Of a DNA stretch of 18,185 bases, positions 13,466 through 18,185 are shown in pieces. Origin of the DNA: an uncultured Methanomassiliicoccales archaeon (GTDB lineage: Archaea; Thermoplasmatota; Thermoplasmata; SG8-5); assembly GCA_938004075.1 (NCBI GenBank), contig CALKWP010000178.1, forward strand, positions 1 through 18,185. The letters are read 5' to 3'. The notes below the pieces were generated by a model, which had not been told where the DNA came from, made no database searches, and was given only the letters and a program-made list of their open reading frames with translations. Numbering within the stretch: position 1 is the stretch's first letter; each line of letters opens with the position of its first letter. A program made the position numbers and the translations under genes.

Positions 13466-13681
13466 ATGAGGCCAAGCCGAGAAGAGAAGAAGGATGAGAA
13501 GTGCGATGTGTCGGGATGCTCAGAGGTCGCAGAGCGTTCCATGTCCAGGAAGAAGGTCAAGGAAGCCATGGACTGGAATCTTGCCGGCGACGACAAGAGG
13601 GTCGGTCTCTGCAAGGCGCATTACCGCGATTTCAAGAAATCCACCAAGGAAGAAAGGAAGTTAGAGTCTTTGAGGCGCTGA
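13466..13681 (+). CDS. small Cys/His (probable zinc) protein, unknown function
   Basis: A 71-residue, highly charged protein. C-X4-C (KCDVSGCSE) near the N-terminus and C-X2-H (GLCKAHY) about 30 residues later make a four-ligand metal site. A basic helix (RDFKKSTKEERKLESLRR) ends it. No family is recognised. Its stop is 7 bases upstream of the KaiC-like gene, so it leads a three-gene operon and may be its partner or regulator. A shifted frame of similar length overlaps it but lacks a good start. Confidence 0.75.
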   Translation: MRPSREEKKDEKCDVSGCSEVAERSMSRKKVKEAMDWNLAGDDKRVGLCKAHYRDFKKSTKEERKLESLRR

Positions 13682-13688
13682 TTTCGAC

Positions 13689-14588
13689 ATGAAGAAGATA
13701 AAGAGCGGTGTTTACGGGTTGAACCGCTTGATGGATGGCGGCATCAACCAGAACACCATCACGGCGGTCATCGGTTCCTCTGGCGCGGGGAAAACGACCT
13801 TTGCCACTTATTTTCTAAAGAGGGGTCTCGAGCAGGGCGAGGATGCTATATTCATCACCCTTGACGAGGAGCCGAAACAGATAATCAAGGAAGTCATCCA
13901 GATGGGATGGGACAATGTTGAGGATTACCTGGACTCAGGCGCCATGGTTTTCGTCGACGCAGGCGGCAAGCAATTCTCGGAATTCATCAAAAATGAGCTT
14001 TCGGGCTTCGTCGAGGAATGGAAGGGCTACAATGCCAGGATAGTCATCGACCCGCTCACCCCGGTGCTCTGGTCGGTGACCCACAGGTATGAGCAGCGCG
14101 ACATAGTTTCTTTCCTTCTCAGGGAGACTAGGAAGATCGGAACCGTGGTCTGCACGTTGGAGGAGCACACGGTCATGGGGGACCTTTCAGGCCCGGACCT
14201 GGTGATTCCCATGTATCTGGCAGATAACGTCATCCACCTTCGGTACAAGAGCCACGAGTCCCCGGAAAGAAGGGATCTCAAGATCATCAAATGCAGGAGC
14301 AGCCGTCACAGCAGCTTCTGGCATCCCTACAAGATTGTGAAGGGCAGCGGCTTGATAATCCAAGAAGCGATTCTCGCTGCGGAAGCCACCAGCAGGTTCG
14401 AAGACATGTCTTCAAAGCTGAGCAAAGCGCTGGAATCAATGACCGCGGCAAAAAGGAAACTCCTAACTCCAGCCATGATTCAAAGCATCCAGCGCACCGT
14501 GGACATGCTCTCTAAGGAGGACATCGGTGAGATGGACCCGGATTACATCATACACCAGATTCTTTCAGAATATGGACTTCTGGAATGA
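13689..14588 (+). CDS. KaiC-like RecA-superfamily ATPase
   Basis: A 299-residue single-domain ATPase of the archaeal KaiC-like group (KaiC/RadA superfamily), presumably cytoplasmic and oligomeric. It begins with the family's GVYGLNRLMDGGI strand-turn. Walker A is GSSGAGKTT (residues 29-37), the catalytic glutamate pair follows in TLDEEPKQI, and Walker B ends in VIDPL (D121). A long helical C-terminus follows (about 225-299). Such proteins are common in archaeal signalling and are often linked to transcription regulators. The gene overlaps the start region of the next (winged-helix) gene and follows the small zinc protein closely. Its role in this operon is inference. Confidence 0.9.
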   Translation: MKKIKSGVYGLNRLMDGGINQNTITAVIGSSGAGKTTFATYFLKRGLEQGEDAIFITLDEEPKQIIKEVIQMGWDNVEDYLDSGAMVFVDAGGKQFSEFIKNELSGFVEEWKGYNARIVIDPLTPVLWSVTHRYEQRDIVSFLLRETRKIGTVVCTLEEHTVMGDLSGPDLVIPMYLADNVIHLRYKSHESPERRDLKIIKCRSSRHSSFWHPYKIVKGSGLIIQEAILAAEATSRFEDMSSKLSKALESMTAAKRKLLTPAMIQSIQRTVDMLSKEDIGEMDPDYIIHQILSEYGLLE

Positions 14589-14599
14589 GGGGTTGCGCG

Positions 14600-15325
14600 A
14601 TGCCAAAAATTGGGGATGCATTGAAAAGGGTTGTGGAAGATAGGCTGCAAGACGTTCAGCCTGTCCGCGCGAGATCTGGTGAAACAAGCCCGTTGATGAA
14701 CCTGAATCGAAGGAAGCTTTTCCAATGCCTTTGCCATCATCCATGCTCCGCACTTGGCCAGATTGTTGAATACACCGGGCTTTCCAGGTCAACTGCATCA
14801 TGGCATCTGGACATGCTGGAGAAATCTGGCTATGTGCAGAGCGATGGCCTGAAATTCAAATATTACTATCCTGCCGGATTCATTTCTCCCGAGAATGTTT
14901 CTCTATTCGCAACGCTTGCAATACCTGCTAATCATAAAATCCATGCCAGTATCTTGCAGAACCCCGGCTCCGATGCTGGCTCCATCGCGTCTTTAATCGA
15001 TTTGCCATTGAACCGGGCCAGAAAGGCCATAAAGGAACTTTCTTCTTATCATTTGATTGTGAAAACAATTGATGGTCGCTTTGCCCGATATTACCCGACT
15101 TCCAGATTTGTGGAGGTAATGAGTGAAGAAGCAAAAACTAGGAAGCAATTCATTGGAAAAATTGTGAAAAGGCTTTCCGAGGAAAGGCTGATGCCCGAGA
15201 TAGATGAGATGAAGGGGCCCGACATCGTGATAACCTTGAAAGTGCGCGGAACGAAGGAAACCCTGGTTATACCTCGCAAAATAAATTTCAACGAAAAGGA
15301 TTTAACAAATTATTGTATTATTTAA
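14600..15325 (+). CDS. two-domain winged-helix transcriptional regulator
   Basis: A 241-residue predicted DNA-binding protein. The first winged helix covers residues about 30-85 (RRKLFQCLCHHPCSALGQ, then YTGLSRSTASWHLDMLEKSG with recognition helix and a wing KFKYYYPAGFI). A second, less typical helix-turn-helix lies at about 110-155 (ASLIDLPLNRARKAIKELSS then a wing). The C-terminal third is charged with a strand-rich end. The ATG at 14600 is preceded by GAGGGG (14587-14592). An ATG at 14585 overlaps the upstream stop as ATGA and is an alternative. Its coupling to the KaiC-like ATPase suggests ATP-dependent control of transcription (inference). Confidence 0.85.
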   Translation: MPKIGDALKRVVEDRLQDVQPVRARSGETSPLMNLNRRKLFQCLCHHPCSALGQIVEYTGLSRSTASWHLDMLEKSGYVQSDGLKFKYYYPAGFISPENVSLFATLAIPANHKIHASILQNPGSDAGSIASLIDLPLNRARKAIKELSSYHLIVKTIDGRFARYYPTSRFVEVMSEEAKTRKQFIGKIVKRLSEERLMPEIDEMKGPDIVITLKVRGTKETLVIPRKINFNEKDLTNYCII

Positions 15326-15388
15326 CTCACTATTTTGTATAGATGATATTAATTCAAGATTAGAAATTTGATATACTGTAGGATAACT

Positions 15389-15397
15389 TGTATATTT
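15389..15397 (+). promoter_or_regulatory. TATA-like box for the large TPR/NG-repeat gene
   Basis: TGTATATTT lies 20-28 bp upstream of the ATG at 15417. No convincing ribosome-binding site precedes that ATG, so the transcript is probably leaderless. The 91-bp spacer from 15326 is AT-rich and otherwise empty. Confidence 0.5.
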
Positions 15398-15416
15398 CAT
15401 AATTTGAGTTGAAGCA

Positions 15417-18160
15417 ATGCCGTCAAAACGTTTCACTGAGGATTTTCTCACCAAGTGGAGCAAGACATCAGGCTCCGATGACCAGAACGAGGCCAAGTCG
15501 GAATTGACACGGCTCAGGCTGGCTCTTCAGAAGGACCCCTCCAACCCGATGTTATGGTTCGAGTATGGCCAGGTCCACCTCTCCATGGGAAATCCCGATG
15601 AAGCATGGGCGTCTTTTTCAAAAGCTGAAACCCTCGGAGCCAAATGGCCAGCGCTATATCTGGCCCTGGGCCTGAGCCAGGTCATGCGGGACCGGCCGAA
15701 GGACGCGGCCAATATGCTATTCAGAGCACTTACTGAATCCTGCGAAGAGCAGAAACACCCCTACCTGGATGAGCTGACAAACCCAACCTCCCTGGAGGAT
15801 GTCCGCCAGGATTTGTTCAAGGAAGGGTTTTCAAGGCCTGAGGACCAGCTGAAGCTCAAAGCCGTTTCGCTTCTTATGAACGTTCCCGGCATCGGCCGCT
15901 TGAAGGCCAATGCCCTGTACGATTCGGGATTCAGGAACGTTGAGGACCTGAAAGAGGCCAGCGTTGATGAATTGGCCGAGATAAAGGGAATCGGATTGAA
16001 ATCGGCTCAGAAGATAAAGATCGTTCTGACTTTCCAGGACCGGTTGGAACACAAGACCAACCAGCGTTTGGGAATTTCCGAGCACGAGCATGACGATGAA
16101 ACCAAATGTCCCCTCTGCGGGACCATACTGGGCGTTGATGAGGGCGTGTGCTATGAATGCGGCATGGTCCTCAAAGAAGAGGAGGCCGTTCAGGCCGAAT
16201 TGGACCTGATGGAACAGATGGGCAGATACGAGGAGAAGCTGAGGGCGGACCCAAATGATATTGCGAGCCGGTTCGCCCTCGGTGTAACCCAGTCAAAGCT
16301 GGGCTACCTGGAGGAGGCTCTGAAATCTCTCAACGAGGTCACAAAACAGGACCTTGAATACCCTGGCGTGTGGGCGCAGAAGGCCGAGGTATTCACCAAG
16401 ATGGGCGAGCACGAGAAGGCCGCGAACTGCTACCGAAGGGCAGCTGAATCGCCAAAGGAGCCAACGCCCCCGATATTCCCGAAACCGGACCAGCTTCTCA
16501 GGGAACTGGAAGACATCGTGATAGAAGAGGACCAGAAGGTCACAAAACTGAGCCAGAAGCTCCCTGCCAGGACCGAGGACATTGATGACAAGCTCCTCTC
16601 ATCGATAATCTCGGACCTGGGAGTCAATGAGAAAGAAATCGAGGACGAGATATGGTCCATCGACGAAGGCCTGGACCTCGGCTCCAAGGAAGAGAAGAAG
16701 GAATCCGATGAGGACATCCTGTCCGAAGAGCTGGGCGATCTGGATGACATTCTCCTCACGCCGGAGGAAGCCGAAAGGCAGGACCGGTGCCAGAGAATGC
16801 TCAACGCGGCCAAGATCCTTCCGGATGACAAGGCCAAGCTGGAGTTGTTGATACCCACTGGGATCAGCACCACCGATTTCACCAAGGAAGTCAAACATGC
16901 GATAGACAGAAAGCGCCTGAGCGAAACCGCGCCAAAGGATTTCACGGCTGAGGACAAGGAACTCCTCTTCAAGGACCAGTTACTGGACGAGCTATCCTCG
17001 CTCGGCGAATCACTCGATGCCATAAGCGCTGATGCTCCTGAGCCTGATACTGATGACCTTTTCGACGAACTCTCGGAACTCACACAGACCGATGTCAAGA
17101 AAGAGCCCAGGAAGGACGTCAAGAAGGAAGGTCCAGCCAAGCTGCCCGGAAAGACCAACGGGCTCACCAAAGGCGTTGGCCGGACCAATGGTCTCGGCCG
17201 CACAAATGGCCTGGGGAAAACCAACGGTCTTGGCAAGACGAACGGGCTCGGTAAAACCAATGGGCTGGGAAGAACCAACGGAATCGGCAGGACAAACGGA
17301 GTCGGTCGCACCAACGGTCTCACCAATGGCATGGGCCGCACCAATGGTTTAACCAATGGTCTCGGCCGGACAAACGGGCTCACCAACGGCCTCGGAAGGA
17401 CCAACGGCCTTACCAACGGACTGACCAACGGCCTGACGAACGGACTTGCCGGCGCTTCCGACATGTCCCTGAGGCGCTCCGCCCGTTACAAGAGAGCCAG
17501 GAGAGGCCGCTGGGTGCTTTACGGCGCCTTGGTGCTCTCTCTGCTCCTCATCATCCCGATACTTTACCCCTCATCCAATCAACAGATTGATAGGTATCCC
17601 ATCAAGATAGACGGCAATTTCAGCGACTGGAATGATTTCGCCGGCGTATCCTCCACCGTGAGCGAGATTCCATCTGACGTAAACATAATCAGCTGCACGA
17701 TGGCAGAGAATGCGGAAACCTACCTGGCTTTCAACATCGAGGTAGAAGGCAGCATCCTCAGCGGCGAACCGGTGGCCAGCGAAGGGCTCATGGACATATT
17801 CCATCTTTTCATAGATTCTGACATGAATGCGAACACCGGCTATTCCATAAAAGGGATGGGTGCGGACTTCATGATCGAGATTTCCGGATGGAACGGAAAT
17901 GTTGTATCCACCACCCACAATGTTTTCTCCGCCAGCCGTGACAGAAACGACTGGAACGGCTTCCAGACAATGGGCTCCGGAAGGTCGGCGGCCAACGCCA
18001 GCATGCTCGAGACCCAGATAGCGTGGTCCGCAATGTCGCTGAGAAACGGCACCAGCATTGCGGTGCTGGCGCATTCGCAGTCCTGGGACGGGTGGCATGA
18101 TTACGCGGATTGCCTAATAAGCAACACCCTGGCGTCCGTTCATCTTTCCCAGCGTAGCCT
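15417..18160 (+). CDS. TPR / helix-hairpin-helix / zinc-ribbon / TNG-repeat membrane protein (3' end missing)
   Basis: A multi-domain protein, complete at the N-terminus but cut by adapter sequence after about residue 914. Order: TPR-like helices (about 30-110), tandem helix-hairpin-helix (152-205, VPGIGRLKANALYDSG and IKGIGLKSAQKIK), zinc ribbon (about 228-245, CX2C-X10-CX2C), more TPR (about 270-345), a long acidic helical region (about 350-570), and a 98-residue repeat with 18 TNG triplets (579-676). A basic RSARYKRARRGR stretch and one membrane helix (about 699-719) follow, then an outer domain starting IDGNFSDW, like CBM9/DOMON-type beta-sandwiches. Basic residues before the helix put the N-terminus inside. 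Function is unknown; the layout suggests linking cytoplasmic and surface processes. Confidence 0.85.
17151..17444 (+). repeat. Asn-Gly (TNG) coding repeat
   Basis: The DNA encodes 18 TNG triplets built from hexamers [LIVM]G[KR]TNG and tetramers LTNG. Codons for Asn (AAC/AAT), Gly (all four) and Thr (ACC/ACA/ACG) vary between units. The protein pattern is thus conserved while the DNA has drifted, implying selection on the peptide rather than recent slippage. Confidence 0.9.
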
Positions 18161-18184
18161 AGATCGGAAGAGCGTCGTGTAGGG
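18161..18184 (+). other. Illumina adapter sequence at the contig end (artefact)
   Basis: From 18161 the sequence is AGATCGGAAGAGC followed by GTCGTGTAGGG, the reverse complement of the start of the TruSeq universal adapter; 18185 differs from the expected A. The last residues of the reading frame (DRKSVV and the stop at 18180-18182) come from the adapter, a known contamination signature. Confidence 0.96.
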
Positions 18185-18185
18185 G

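Noticed and set aside
17151..17444. Possible CRISPR array in the repeated region
   Set aside because: The repeat is in frame, encodes TNG units of 12-18 bases, varies by synonymous codons and has no spacers.
16430..17464. Long minus-strand reading frame of 344 codons opposite the large gene
   Set aside because: It is the shadow of the acidic and TNG-repeat region: Ser-rich and Pro/Val/Arg/Leu repeats mirror the plus-strand code, and no start signal is present.

Overview
The window looks archaeal. Several genes have AT-rich TATA-like boxes about 25-30 bp upstream of the start with short or no leaders. Others have GGTGA or GGAGG ribosome-binding sites. There is an archaeal-type pantetheine-phosphate adenylyltransferase, a DUF835 protein, a KaiC-like ATPase paired with a winged-helix protein, and a tRNA without encoded CCA. 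The mix of families suggests Thermoplasmatota (Methanomassiliicoccales or marine benthic group D-like), but that placement is inference from family content. The last 24 or so bases are Illumina adapter sequence, so this is a contig end from a short-read assembly and the last gene is cut artificially.

Layout. 1-2172 (+): RDD membrane protein with a C-terminal zinc ribbon, a winged-helix-like gene that appears frameshifted, and a metallo-beta-lactamase-fold hydrolase. 2201-5441: a redox or nitrosative-stress block. A minus-strand Lrp/AsnC regulator with a Cys-rich tail diverges, across an AT-rich repeat-bearing spacer, from a ferredoxin-like protein, a cupin and the hybrid-cluster protein Hcp. 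5448-7685 (-): DUF835 protein, CoaD, a small zinc-ribbon membrane protein and a zinc-ribbon protein. The last of these diverges from an HtpX-type protease (7729-8763, +) that carries a perfect EF-hand loop. 8827-10875 (-): a three-gene operon of a four-helix membrane protein, a helical protein and an SPFH/Band-7 protein with three zinc ribbons. Together with HtpX this resembles a membrane-stress module.

10876-11171 is an intergenic region with two direct repeats flanking nested inverted repeats. It is followed by a YbjN-like gene, a tRNA-CAU gene (minus) with a 20-bp tRNA-like remnant beyond it, a 4-oxalocrotonate tautomerase, and an EamA transporter split by a one-base frameshift. 13466-15325 (+) is a compact operon of a small Cys/His protein, a KaiC-like ATPase and a winged-helix regulator. 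The window ends in a large TPR / helix-hairpin-helix / zinc-ribbon / Asn-Gly-repeat / transmembrane / extracellular-domain protein that runs into the adapter.

No CRISPR array, insertion sequence, rRNA or phage gene is visible. The most unusual items are the TNG-repeat membrane protein, the EF-hand in HtpX, the Hcp module with its own Cys-rich Lrp regulator, and the repeat element at 10919-11106.
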